This document shows positions 1 through 8,818 of a stretch of 45,881 bases of DNA, in pieces. The DNA lies in NCBI RefSeq assembly GCF_003201815.1, contig NZ_QJKB01000016.1, positions 1-45,881 on the forward strand, read 5' to 3'. The position numbers and the translations under genes were made by a program. Numbering within the stretch: the stretch's first letter is position 1; every line of letters begins with the position of its first letter. This DNA is from Undibacterium pigrum (GTDB taxonomy: Bacteria > Pseudomonadota > Gammaproteobacteria > Burkholderiales > Burkholderiaceae_D). The notes under the pieces are model-generated. The model had not been told where the DNA came from. It was given only the letters and a program-made list of their open reading frames with translations, and did no database searches.

Positions 1-96
1 GGGTTACAGAAAAATGCGCACCGCTTGTTCGTCACCTGTGCACTGGCAAATCTGTTCATGGTTCGCAGGCGCTTGATGCGCCTGCAAGGGGCATAA
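1..96 (+). pseudogene. IS5-family transposase, C-terminal end (cut by window edge)
   Basis: Frame 1 is open from the window edge to a TAA stop at 94-96 and encodes 31 residues. They include KNAHRLFVTCALANLFMVRR, which matches the conserved C-terminal helix of IS5-family DDE transposases (pattern KN-x-L-x-x-ALANL-x-x-RR-x-L). The rest of the gene lies outside the window, so whether the element is complete cannot be judged. The assignment rests on this short motif only. Confidence 0.65.
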
Positions 97-106
97 TGTG
101 CCCAAA

Positions 107-154
107 GTGCGAGAAATCGCACGAGAACTGAAGCAACTGGGGAGGCAACTCCCC
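107..154 (+). other. Two consecutive hairpins with GNRA-type tetraloops
   Basis: Two perfect 6-bp stems follow the transposase stop. GTGCGA-GAAA-TCGCAC lies at 107-122 and GGGGAG-GCAA-CTCCCC at 139-154; both loops fit the GNRA tetraloop consensus. The second is followed by CAATTTTAAT, so it could act as a weak terminator of the transposase transcript. Function is inferred. Confidence 0.5.
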
Positions 155-268
155 CAATTTTAATGAAAATCATGTTCTGTCAGCGCATTTTACGCTTTGG
201 CTGGAACACGATTTTGAAAATGATCAAAATTAGAACTTAATCAGATATTCCTTAAATAATTTCTTAAA

Positions 269-296
269 GAGAGGTTCACCTCTCAAGCAATTTTTA
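269..296. terminator. Palindromic hairpin, probable terminator
   Basis: GAGAGGT at 269-275 pairs with ACCTCTC at 278-284. A T-run follows at 291-295 on the plus strand and a TTTAAGAAATT tract follows on the minus strand. It lies between the IS end and the stop codon of the minus-strand AlkB-like gene at 328, so it may serve both directions. Confidence 0.55.
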
Positions 297-327
297 CAAG
301 GATGTACAGGAACTTGCTCCCCCCTTA

Positions 328-849
328 TCAACGCCTAATTTCCCGGAACGTCATGCTAATTCGTGGGCCTGCAGTGGTTTCTTTGGGAATGGCATGCAGC
401 CAATCTTGTTGTATGGCTGCTGACATATAAAGGAGGCTGCCGGGTGGTAAAGGATATAGAAATTCCTGACTTTTATCTCGCTTGAGGCGATAAGCAATAT
501 GGCGCAAACTGCCCAGCGAGATGATGGCAACGCCACTACCCTCAGCCAGTTCATCAGTGGAATCTGAATGAAAACCCATGGACGAATTACCGTCGACGTA
601 AAAATTCAACAGGCAGTTATTGGGAAGAAACCCCAGTTCATTTTCCAGAGCCCGGCAGATCATTTGTAAAAAATCTGGCATGGGCGTAGCTGCATACGAT
701 ATTTGAGAATAATCATAGGCCACACCAAAGCTCGCTGTCTTGCGGGCGCGCATTCTTTCGTCCCAGATGACTTCATTTTCCAGTTTGGAAAATAAGTCTG
801 CTGATGCTGGGAGAAAATCTGGTTTTAAATAAATTGCTGGTGCTTGCAT
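328..849 (-). CDS. AlkB-family 2-oxoglutarate/Fe(II) dioxygenase
   Basis: The 173-residue protein resembles the AlkB superfamily, which oxidatively removes alkyl groups from nucleic acids using Fe(II) and 2-oxoglutarate in the cytoplasm. The visible signature is NCLLNFYVDGNSSMGFHSDS, holding the iron-binding H-x-D, then ISLGSLRHIAYR, GSLLYM, the distal iron His in WLHAIPK, and RISMTFR with the 2-oxoglutarate-binding arginines. The protein is shorter than E. coli AlkB (216 aa), as is common for the small AlkB homologues of COG3145. It ends next to the IS and appears monocistronic. Its substrate (DNA, RNA or protein) cannot be read from sequence. Confidence 0.85.
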   Translation of the reverse strand: MQAPAIYLKPDFLPASADLFSKLENEVIWDERMRARKTASFGVAYDYSQISYAATPMPDFLQMICRALENELGFLPNNCLLNFYVDGNSSMGFHSDSTDELAEGSGVAIISLGSLRHIAYRLKRDKSQEFLYPLPPGSLLYMSAAIQQDWLHAIPKETTAGPRISMTFREIRR

Positions 850-912
850 TTTGATACCTGGAATAGTGCGTAAGGTCGTAAAAACGAACTTAAAGATTGA
901 TTCAATCTTACA

Positions 913-1617
913 CTAGGATAATTGACTTCCTATCTTCAAACCATAATCTTCTGCCGTAGACGGCTCGATTAACTGGAATTTTTGGCCAGCACGCTCAAGA
1001 AAAATTACCTGGACATCACTTTTTCCCGCATGGAGTTGTATCATGAGGCTGGCGATTTCGTCCCGGACCAGGTATATCTTCCTTATAAACTCCAGAGTTA
1101 TTTTGCCATCGCTGCGTCTGACTATTTCTGCTATCAATGCATCAGTTTCATCCATCATAAATTCATCTTGTTGATTGGTGAGCGGCCGCAAGCCAACTCT
1201 GGTCGAGGCCTTATTTACACCCGGCAGCACAGTACGTGTATAACCAGTCATGAATAATAAAGCGCACGAACCTATGCACAAGCCGCGGGCTGTGGTCGAG
1301 AGATGATACTGCTTAATTCTTTGATGAAAACCCATGATGGCTTCGATGTCGATTTCACGGCTATCCATCACGCCATCAAATTCAAGCTCTGAAATTGTTG
1401 GGTGGATTCTGATAGCTGCATCAAATTTTTCAAGCATGACTTTGTCGATTTTTCCTGCTATACGGAAATGCTGATCAGTTGATGCATCTGCACTAGTTGA
1501 AGTCTGTTGTGCCAAAGCCCCGCAGCTTGCCGTGAGCAAAGAAAATATCATGCACATGCTCGCGAAGCATTTCACCAGAGCTTTCATACTTAAGCAATCT
1601 CGGGTGTATTTATTCAT
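913..1617 (-). CDS. Periplasmic ClpP-like (COG3904-type) protein, paralogue 2
   Basis: The 234-residue exported protein has a signal peptide (KALVKCFASMCMIFSLLTASCGALA) beginning near residue 12. It is a paralogue of the gene just upstream, with which it overlaps by 8 bp; an AGGA about 10 nt before the ATG supports this start. The core LCIGSCALLFMTGYTRTVLP matches the S-x-C-x-x-x-F-x-x-G-x-x-R motif of predicted periplasmic proteins with a ClpP/crotonase-like fold, where the Ser before Cys would be the nucleophile. The downstream site where paralogue 1 has LLLHS reads VGLRP here, so the likely catalytic His is replaced by Arg. The function is unknown and the copy may be catalytically dead. 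Confidence 0.7.
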   Translation of the reverse strand: MNKYTRDCLSMKALVKCFASMCMIFSLLTASCGALAQQTSTSADASTDQHFRIAGKIDKVMLEKFDAAIRIHPTISELEFDGVMDSREIDIEAIMGFHQRIKQYHLSTTARGLCIGSCALLFMTGYTRTVLPGVNKASTRVGLRPLTNQQDEFMMDETDALIAEIVRRSDGKITLEFIRKIYLVRDEIASLMIQLHAGKSDVQVIFLERAGQKFQLIEPSTAEDYGLKIGSQLS

Positions 1618-2263
1618 CGATATTAATTCCTAAATCTGCGGGCGTAGCATCACTGATCTTGAGACGTTTGGCACCATATTGGGCTTGAAAGAAAATATGA
1701 CCGCCAGTGCTACCTGGCTTTCGGTATATGTAGATACCGCCACTTCTGTCTGTGGTATCGTACATTTTATTCAAAAGATCCAAAGGCAGTCTGCCCTCGC
1801 TGCGTTGATGCACGATAGAAATCAAATCATCGTTATAGACACGCTGAAAGGTACCATCAATGCCAGAATGGATGGAATGCAGGAGTAGCAAGGTGTCTTG
1901 CCCTGTACTGGAAGGCAAAAGAGTGCGCTCATGCCCCATCAGAAAAATGTAGGCACATGTGGAGGCGCAAAAACTCCTGGCATATGTGCGTATCTGATTC
2001 CGGTTTATTCGCAACTGAAATTGATAAGCGACATCAGGCGCGATCTTGCGGGCACCAGGCACATCTACCAATTCTATTTCATTCAAGTCAGGATTCGCTT
2101 TCAAAGCCGCATCCAGGGCGGCGACATGCTCCATCGTCAGAGAACCCGTCACCAGATGTCGTTTTGCAGATGCCATATCAGCGGCATTCACTGTATTTGT
2201 GCTGCAATTCAAAATAAGGACGACTGCGGTAGTGCGAGAAAGGTAATGCCAATATTTATTCAT
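1610..2263 (-). CDS. Periplasmic ClpP-like (COG3904-type) protein, paralogue 1
   Basis: The start is placed at the ATG at 2263 (protein beginning MNKYWHYLSRTT, 217 aa). A longer reading would need a TTG eight codons upstream. An N-terminal signal peptide ends near TVNA-AD. The family motif SFCASTCAYIFLMGHERTLLP keeps the candidate Ser nucleophile (AST-C), and LLLLHSIHSG keeps a candidate His, so this copy could be an active serine hydrolase. It is followed with an 8-bp overlap by its paralogue, so the two are probably co-translated. Both mature proteins share the opening 'tested value minus sum over positions' layout (HLVTGSLTMEHVAALDAAL and HFRIAGKIDKVMLEKFDAAI). The physiological role is unknown. 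Confidence 0.7.
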   Translation of the reverse strand: MNKYWHYLSRTTAVVLILNCSTNTVNAADMASAKRHLVTGSLTMEHVAALDAALKANPDLNEIELVDVPGARKIAPDVAYQFQLRINRNQIRTYARSFCASTCAYIFLMGHERTLLPSSTGQDTLLLLHSIHSGIDGTFQRVYNDDLISIVHQRSEGRLPLDLLNKMYDTTDRSGGIYIYRKPGSTGGHIFFQAQYGAKRLKISDATPADLGINIDE

Positions 2264-2343
2264 TGTCGGACTTTTTATTTTAAGCAAATTCCCGAACTAC
2301 GCTTGCCCATTAAATGCCTGGCAATTCTGAAAACAACAATAAA

Positions 2344-2376
2344 CTCAGGCATTAACAACAATGCCTGAGCTTTTTT
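2344..2376. terminator. Strong hairpin terminator after the giant membrane-protein gene
   Basis: CTCAGGCATT at 2344-2353 pairs perfectly with AATGCCTGAG at 2360-2369 around a 6-nt loop. It lies 3-35 bp past the minus-strand stop at 2379. A-tracts and T-tracts on both sides (TTTTTT at 2371-2376 on the plus strand, TTTATTGTTGTTTT on the minus strand) make it bidirectional in form. It separates the large gene from the ClpP-like pair. Confidence 0.75.
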
Positions 2377-2378
2377 CA

Positions 2379-5300
2379 TCACTGCTGATTATCTACCGAA
2401 TTGGCTTCTGAATTCACGCTCATTTCAGGTTCAGGCTCACCAACATCCAGCACATGCGGTTTTTGTTTCCATAAACTGTCAGTAGCAAATGCTGCCCAGC
2501 CCCATTTCAACCAACTCAGTAATGACCATGCCAGCCATAATGCCCAGAGCAACATAAGGCCGCGGTAAGCCAGGATAGGCAAAGACAATATCCATACTGT
2601 TTGCAGGTCCGCTGTAGCCCTGTCCAGATACCAGATCAGATTATTTGCGCTGGAGCCATTGCCGCTGACCTGCATATCTGGCTGGCCCAGCAAACCGCTT
2701 TCCACCGCGGCCAGCAAAATACCCAGCAATATCATGGTCAGTACGGCCAGGCTCAGTTGACGCAGATTGAAGAGCCATCCTGGGGTCGCGCTGTCTGTCA
2801 CTTTGGCGCGCCGGTCAAATGCAAAGAACCAGGCTACCACCAGTGCAGCACTCCACCAGGCAACCTGTGTCAAGCCCAGTGTCAGCAGCAACCATTGGCG
2901 GGTAGTCACAGGCAGGCCCGCAAAGCGCCCCAGGGCCACTGCAACCAGCAGCAAGACGATGAGTTTGCCCCAGAACAAAATGGCTGGCCCCATGCCAGGA
3001 CCACTCGCCAGCAATAGCCAGCGATCATGTGGCAGCTTCAAGTGTGAAGTATTATTGACGCTGGCCTGCTGCAAATTGACAGTAGCACTTGTATAACTGC
3101 TGCCCATGCCCTTATCCAGCCGCCAATGCACCTCTATATCTTGCGAACCTGGCATTACCGGCAACACCAGTTGCCTGCCGTTGGCGCGCAATGGCCTGAC
3201 CTGGCGATTGATGCTGACACGCTGCAGCACCGCGCCTTCTGGCAGTGTCAGTGTATAGTCGCCACCACGGCTGCTACGCAAATGCAAGCTCAGTTGATAG
3301 TCAGTCGCCCTGCTGCCCGGACTGATAAACAGCATGCTTTTATCTATCGTCAGGGTCTGGCCTGCAATGGCTTGCGGGCGCTCTATATTGAGCTGCAGCA
3401 CTTCTCCTGGCCAGGGACGAAATACCAGTTCACCGCCGTTTTCAGCATTATTTCCATCACTGGCCAGCGGTGGCAAACCAGTAGCATTCAAGTGCCAGAG
3501 GCCAGATGCCGCGATTATCCAGGTCTCGGCCCAATTGCTTTGTTGGCCGATGCTGAGTTTGATTTGTGCAGATTGCGGCAAGTTTGAACGCCATTCCATG
3601 CTTGCTGTCTGCGGCCCGAGATTAACCGCGACCATACCATCCTTGATGCTTAAGCCAGCAGTAGTCACAGCCTCACCAGGCAACAAGGGGATTTGCGCCA
3701 GTGCGGGCTGCCCCATAGGGGTGTCACGCGATACCGTGGTTTCTACCTGCCATTCCTTATCCAGTATCAGGCGTCGGGTGACGTGCAGGAAACTGGGCAA
3801 AGCCGAGGCTTCTGACTTGTCGCTGGCCTTGATGCGACGATTGAACTGCAAGGTGTCAGCAACACCAGTGTCATCAGACAAACCAGCGACGTCCCAGGCG
3901 TCAGCCTGAATGTCAACGCGTCTTGGTTTTTGTGGCAACGGCAATTGCAAGGTATCACTTTGTATTAAATCACCTGCCAGCTCCAGCCTGTGTCGCCCTG
4001 CTTGCACCAGTAACCAGATAGTGCCACCATCGCCACGACGCACATAAGCAGGTTTGCCATCCAGGCGCACATCACCTGGTAACCAATGTCTGCTGCCACC
4101 AGGCAAAGGGATGCTGGTTTCTATTGCAGCATCAATATCCAGACCCAGCCTGACATAATTGCCATTGATTTGCACCAGCATGCGCGTAATTTCTGCACAG
4201 TCTGGCAGGCAATCTGCTGGCCGCGTGAGTTTCTCTTTAAGTTCTTCCAGTTGTTCCTTATTGGGTATCTGAGCCTGCGCAGGATCGCTGTACATGCCCG
4301 TCAGCGCAGTCATGCTACTCATGATGACAATGGATGCCAGCTTGCCCCAGGCAGGCCAGTGCCATCTGCCGCTTGCAGGTGCATTGCCATTACCATTACC
4401 TGGCCCCTGATCACGCCTTTTCCAGAATTCACTGACACAAACCAGCAATGCTGCCAGCAATATCAGGCGCAACAAGACCAGTATTTTATTTGCCCACGGC
4501 GGTAACAACCATAAATCCAGCTGCTGATCCTTTGTGACAGGCCCATCAAAAATCAGACGGTGTGAGCGCCAGTTCCAGGTCGGCAGACCTGGCCCGGTCT
4601 GCACTTTGGCATCCGGGTCCAGCATCTGGTAATTGGTGATCTGATAGTTAGTGGCGCGGGAACCAGCAATCGATTTGGATTTGCTCAAGCTATATGGATT
4701 AGCTATCTCCGCTTTAACAAGCCTGTCAGCAGCTATCTGGCTGGGCATGGGCTCTTCCCGCATTACCGGAGACGCCGGAGGTGGCGGAGGCGCGTCAGCG
4801 ACATTACTGCCACCACTCATTTCTGCAGGTGCTGCTGCCGCTGCAACTGGTTCGTCAAACTGCGTGCGCTGGAACCCATAGTCAACGTTGCCATCTATTT
4901 CCAGCACTGGATATAAAGCTGAGCGCACCTGCTGAGTTGCAAATGACAAGCTCAGCAAAACCAGTACCAGCAAACTGACCAGTTGCAAGCGCTTGATCCA
5001 GACATGAAAGCGCCCGGCTGGCAAGACACGGACGATGGCTATCAGCGCCAGCAGGACTATCCAGGAATAGCGCGGCGCATCCATTTCCTGATAAGACAAG
5101 GCCAAAGCAAACAAGGCCAGCACACCCCATAGCCTGCCCCATAGTTTACCCGTGGCCAGCGCAATCACCAGTACCAGGAAAAAATCGAGCAGGTTCCAGC
5201 GCGACAACCATGCGCCTTCTGCCTTGTCGGCACCGCCCGCATGTAATAAACGCCAGCCAGCAGGCAAGATCAATTCTATGGCCAGTTTGTCGAAGTCCTG

Positions 5301-6599
5301 TTGCCAGGTGACTGCTGATAACTTGCGGGTGGCATCGCCGACCACGCTGTCGGCACTGACATCAATGCTGCCACGCTTGATTTCTATCCCTGCCAGCTTG
5401 TCATTACCACGGGTGATCAATTGATCCTGCCCTGACATGCTGACACGCCCCAATTGAGCGACATTGCCCATGACGAGACGGCTAGAACGATTAATATCAC
5501 CCTTGATCTTGTCACTCATGGTCAGGGTAGAGCCATCAAAGCTCAGCCATACACGGCGCTGCATGGCTAGTTTGTCAGGTGAAGGATCGCTATCACCTCG
5601 CCTGATCTCCTTGAAAGTAAATACACTGCCAGCATGCATGAGATAGGCAGGCAAATTACGCCACTCTTGCGGCAAGGTAGTCTGCTGCGGATCTACCGTT
5701 GATGGCCCTTCTATTGCAGCAGTACGTATCATGGGCGTGGCTTGATAAGACCAGACCTCTTCTTCCGCCACTAATCCTTTGCCTTCAGGCAGAATCAGAT
5801 TCTTGATAACTCCCGGGTGGCGAGCCAGCAGACGTATATCCCATTTGCCTGCCCTGACCTGTACTTTCATGCTGCCGTCAGGCTGCAATGCAGCAGGCAG
5901 AGTCGACTTGAGTTCCAGCGGTATCAAGTCTGGCAAAAGCGCACGCCCAAGGTTTACCTCCCTGCCCTTGCCAGAGACTTCGAGACGGATAAAAGTTTCA
6001 GCTGTGACAGGTACACCGTCAATGATCTTGCGAAAAGTCCTTAACTGTATCTGTTCACCAGCATCGGCTTCAGCCTTGCGCTGCAACCACAGTTGATTGC
6101 TTTCATCGCGTACGGGAAAGCTCACTGGCTTGCCATTCAATTCAAGTTTCAGCAAGGCTGCGCTGGCTGGCAGAGGCAAGAATTCTGGCACGGCAGACCA
6201 GAAAAAGCGGCCTGTCAATTTATGCGTGCCACGCGTCAGTTTAATGACAGGCACTTCTTCACGTGCAATGACTGGCTGGGCCTTGCCATCCACGCTGACC
6301 TCCTGGGGCCAGTGCAGGGCACTTCCCGGCAAATAAACCCAGGTATCACGCATGACTTGCCACTCTTGAGCAAAACTCGCCCCTTGTGCATGGACCTTGA
6401 TTTCCAGGGCACTCGGCCATGCGCATTGCTTTTCACTTGCCTCTCCTAGCTGTGGGCAACCCAGATTTTCAACACCGTCCAGTGCCCATGGCACCCAGGT
6501 CTTCAAGGGGTCTGGCACTGCATTCACAGGAAATTCTGCCGCACTACTGGCAATACTGCTGCATGCGAAGAGCAAGAAGATCATCCATTTTGTCAGCAT
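2379..6599 (-). CDS. Very large predicted inner-membrane protein, function unknown
   Basis: The start is taken at the ATG at 6599 (MLTKWMIFLLFACSSIASSA) because ACAGGAA lies 6-7 nt upstream; the frame is open 10 codons further. The 1406-residue protein begins with a signal peptide. It then has a long periplasmic beta-rich region (to about residue 465), a cluster of three or four hydrophobic segments (about 470-560), a Pro/Ala-rich linker, two more segments (about 700-770), a second periplasmic beta-rich region, and a C-terminal cluster of hydrophobic helices (about 1215-1370). The two halves look alike in layout (exported beta-rich part, then membrane helices), which suggests internal duplication. 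I do not recognise a named family. The gene is monocistronic, with a terminator downstream and a divergent gene upstream. Confidence 0.75.
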   Translation of the reverse strand: MLTKWMIFLLFACSSIASSAAEFPVNAVPDPLKTWVPWALDGVENLGCPQLGEASEKQCAWPSALEIKVHAQGASFAQEWQVMRDTWVYLPGSALHWPQEVSVDGKAQPVIAREEVPVIKLTRGTHKLTGRFFWSAVPEFLPLPASAALLKLELNGKPVSFPVRDESNQLWLQRKAEADAGEQIQLRTFRKIIDGVPVTAETFIRLEVSGKGREVNLGRALLPDLIPLELKSTLPAALQPDGSMKVQVRAGKWDIRLLARHPGVIKNLILPEGKGLVAEEEVWSYQATPMIRTAAIEGPSTVDPQQTTLPQEWRNLPAYLMHAGSVFTFKEIRRGDSDPSPDKLAMQRRVWLSFDGSTLTMSDKIKGDINRSSRLVMGNVAQLGRVSMSGQDQLITRGNDKLAGIEIKRGSIDVSADSVVGDATRKLSAVTWQQDFDKLAIELILPAGWRLLHAGGADKAEGAWLSRWNLLDFFLVLVIALATGKLWGRLWGVLALFALALSYQEMDAPRYSWIVLLALIAIVRVLPAGRFHVWIKRLQLVSLLVLVLLSLSFATQQVRSALYPVLEIDGNVDYGFQRTQFDEPVAAAAAPAEMSGGSNVADAPPPPPASPVMREEPMPSQIAADRLVKAEIANPYSLSKSKSIAGSRATNYQITNYQMLDPDAKVQTGPGLPTWNWRSHRLIFDGPVTKDQQLDLWLLPPWANKILVLLRLILLAALLVCVSEFWKRRDQGPGNGNGNAPASGRWHWPAWGKLASIVIMSSMTALTGMYSDPAQAQIPNKEQLEELKEKLTRPADCLPDCAEITRMLVQINGNYVRLGLDIDAAIETSIPLPGGSRHWLPGDVRLDGKPAYVRRGDGGTIWLLVQAGRHRLELAGDLIQSDTLQLPLPQKPRRVDIQADAWDVAGLSDDTGVADTLQFNRRIKASDKSEASALPSFLHVTRRLILDKEWQVETTVSRDTPMGQPALAQIPLLPGEAVTTAGLSIKDGMVAVNLGPQTASMEWRSNLPQSAQIKLSIGQQSNWAETWIIAASGLWHLNATGLPPLASDGNNAENGGELVFRPWPGEVLQLNIERPQAIAGQTLTIDKSMLFISPGSRATDYQLSLHLRSSRGGDYTLTLPEGAVLQRVSINRQVRPLRANGRQLVLPVMPGSQDIEVHWRLDKGMGSSYTSATVNLQQASVNNTSHLKLPHDRWLLLASGPGMGPAILFWGKLIVLLLVAVALGRFAGLPVTTRQWLLLTLGLTQVAWWSAALVVAWFFAFDRRAKVTDSATPGWLFNLRQLSLAVLTMILLGILLAAVESGLLGQPDMQVSGNGSSANNLIWYLDRATADLQTVWILSLPILAYRGLMLLWALWLAWSLLSWLKWGWAAFATDSLWKQKPHVLDVGEPEPEMSVNSEANSVDNQQ

Positions 6600-6689
6600 A
6601 TTATTTCCTGTGAATTTACAAATAGTCATGCCAATTATAGTGGTATATTTTACAATCGCTACAAGCTATACAAATTATTACTCGCCACC

Positions 6690-7289
6690 ATGAAGCAGGT
6701 AAAATCCAGACTACAGAATGCGGTGTCTTTGATGTCTGGCAGTATTTTCTGCATGGGGCTGATCGCTGGTGCATCTTTTACTGGCAAGGTGTTGGCAGCA
6801 GATTTGCAGATCACTGCCAAGTACACAAATCCAGCGTATGGATTCACTATTCATTTTCCGCAGCCACTCAAGTTATGCACCACGCCAGCACCCGGCCCCA
6901 ATCATGGCTTTGTTGCCTTACTGCGTACAGACTCATGTCGCAACGGCGTTTTTGAGAAAACCCCACATCTGGAATTATTCGTCATGCATGACGTCATCAG
7001 CATGACAAACTCAGCCCTGGAATTGGCGGACGACTTATGTGAAAATAAAATCGCGTATGACAGTCAATTGCTTGTTGCAGGTATCCCGGTTTATCAATGT
7101 CCAGTTGTCACTATCGGAACTAGAACTGGATCCAAAAACCGCTGGCGCTATTTCTTCCTGCGCCCTCAAGTCAACTCTGTTGGACAAATCTATACGCTGG
7201 ACCTCTACAGCAAGAAAAAATATGCCAGGCAAGACCAGTATTTGCAAAAACAAATTTTGCAAGGCTTGCACTTTTCTGCTCAAAACTGA
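6690..7289 (+). CDS. Exported protein of unknown function
   Basis: The 199-residue protein has a hydrophobic N-terminal segment (about residues 12-35) ending in GKVLA-AD, consistent with Sec export. The mature part contains YTNPAYGFTIHFP, a phrase common at the start of small secreted beta-rich domains, and four cysteines (LCTTPA, DSCRNG, DLCEN, YQCPV) that could form two disulfides. It is divergent from the giant membrane-protein gene with 90 bp between the starts. No Shine-Dalgarno is evident before the ATG at 6690. No enzymatic motif is recognised. Confidence 0.6.
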   Translation: MKQVKSRLQNAVSLMSGSIFCMGLIAGASFTGKVLAADLQITAKYTNPAYGFTIHFPQPLKLCTTPAPGPNHGFVALLRTDSCRNGVFEKTPHLELFVMHDVISMTNSALELADDLCENKIAYDSQLLVAGIPVYQCPVVTIGTRTGSKNRWRYFFLRPQVNSVGQIYTLDLYSKKKYARQDQYLQKQILQGLHFSAQN

Positions 7290-7554
7290 GTCATCTCCCC
7301 CGCCTGCCAAACCATAACAGTTACATGCAATTTTGCAAATCATAGTTGCAAGTTCTATCACACGGTACTCATCGTTTTAAAAAACTATACCTTGCACCAA
7401 AGCATAGTCTATTGACAAATAAATGGTGATACTGCGCCCGCTGCATTACCTCAGATGCTCCATGTTTGAGGCCCGGTGATTAACCATGACGCCGCTGACA
7501 TCATTTGTCTTTGATAAGACTGACGGCCGACCTTACAGGATAGAAGACAGGACT

Positions 7555-8730
7555 ATGAATACACCTTTGAATTCCAGACTGCTTGCTCTCTGCATCTGCG
7601 GCATCCTTACCGCCTGCGGGGGCAGCTCTACCACTCCCGTACCAGCGACTACTGCATCTGTAGATGTGCAAAAGCCCGCGGCACTATTAAGCGGCGAAGC
7701 CTTGCGTGCCGAGGTAGAACGCTTCCGCAGCAGCAATAATTTTCCTGCTGTTACTGTGACCATCATCAATCAGGACAAAGTGGAAAACGTCGTGACAGGC
7801 AATAGAGAGGCCAATACCAACAAGAGCGTGCAAAGCACAGACTTGTTCCAGTTGGGCTCGCTGACAAAAGCCGCAACTGCCACCATGATAGGCCGCCTGG
7901 TGGAACAAAAGAAAATACGATGGGATAGTACGATAGCAGAGATATTTCCAGCCTGGCGCACGCAAATCCGCCCGGAATATATGAACGTCACTGTAGAGCA
8001 GCTATTGCGCCACCGCTCTGGCTTGCCGCGCGAAGCCGATGACAACACCATACTCAAAGCCCTGCCCTTACTGACGGGTGATCTGGTGTCAGACCGCCGT
8101 TCTCTTGCAGTCCTGTTACTCCAGGATGCTCCTGAGTACACGCCAAATAGCAAGATGGTGTATTCCAACATAGGATATGCCCTGGCGGGTCTGATGGCAG
8201 AAGTTGCAGGTGCTGACACCTATGAAAACCTGATGCAGAAAGAAGTGTTCGCTGCGCTCAATATCAAAGGACGCTTTGGTTTCCCTGAAGATCTTGGTGT
8301 CAATAATAATATCGGGCATACCCTGGTGACGGGCAACTGGAAAGCCACTTCATCTGTCGTTGATCCACGCTATGCATTTTTTATCAATGCAGCCGGTGGC
8401 ATGAATTTGAACCTGAGTGACTATGGCGCCTTTTTGCGGGAGCATCTGCGCGGCTTGCAAGGTCAGAGCAATTACCTCAGTCCAGCCAGTTTTCAACTGA
8501 TGCATACGTCTGTCGATGGTTACGGACTTGGCTGGGGTATCTCCAGCTTTCCTGGCCTGGGCAATATCAGTGCGCACAATGGCACTGAATTGACTTACTA
8601 CGCCACTAACAGGGTAGTACCAAGCAAGAACGTTGCAGTAGCCGTCGCCTGCAACTGCTATGACGCCGCAGTTATCGGCAAGCTTGATGAGTTCGCCGAT
8701 TCATTACTACGACCTCTTCTGCCTCAATAG
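7555..8730 (+). CDS. Serine beta-lactamase-like hydrolase, lipoprotein
   Basis: The start is placed at the ATG at 7555 because the resulting N-terminus (LLALCICGILTACGG) is a lipoprotein signal with lipobox LTAC. The frame is open 23 codons further upstream but those residues do not fit an export signal. The 391-residue protein has the class C beta-lactamase/penicillin-binding fold signatures: S-x-x-K as SLTK (about residue 102), Y-x-N as YSN in KMVYSNIGYA, and an HNG triad replacing KTG near the C-terminus (SAHNGTELTYY). Such proteins are usually esterases, D-aminopeptidases or peptidoglycan hydrolases; true beta-lactam resistance is not implied. It lies in the same direction as the next gene but 88 bp away. 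Confidence 0.85.
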   Translation: MNTPLNSRLLALCICGILTACGGSSTTPVPATTASVDVQKPAALLSGEALRAEVERFRSSNNFPAVTVTIINQDKVENVVTGNREANTNKSVQSTDLFQLGSLTKAATATMIGRLVEQKKIRWDSTIAEIFPAWRTQIRPEYMNVTVEQLLRHRSGLPREADDNTILKALPLLTGDLVSDRRSLAVLLLQDAPEYTPNSKMVYSNIGYALAGLMAEVAGADTYENLMQKEVFAALNIKGRFGFPEDLGVNNNIGHTLVTGNWKATSSVVDPRYAFFINAAGGMNLNLSDYGAFLREHLRGLQGQSNYLSPASFQLMHTSVDGYGLGWGISSFPGLGNISAHNGTELTYYATNRVVPSKNVAVAVACNCYDAAVIGKLDEFADSLLRPLLPQ

Positions 8731-8818
8731 TTGCAATCACCGAATGCTCAAGTAGTACATTCACATTTTTCGTGCGGAGTACTTTGATCCGCAAAAAATT
8801 TTAGACAAGGAACAAAAC

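Larger units (their letters stand above)
1..251 (+). mobile_element. Right end of an IS5-family insertion sequence
   Basis: The transposase end is followed by about 155 bp of non-coding DNA. A possible terminal inverted repeat, GGAATATCTGATTAAG on the minus strand, ends at 251. It is followed at 252-255 by TTAA, which fits the YTAR target preference of the IS5 group and could be the target duplication. The left end is outside the window, so the boundary is inferred. Confidence 0.45.

Noticed and set aside
7412..7440. TTGACA hexamer as a promoter for the beta-lactamase-like gene
   Set aside because: No acceptable -10 hexamer lies at 16-18 bp spacing.
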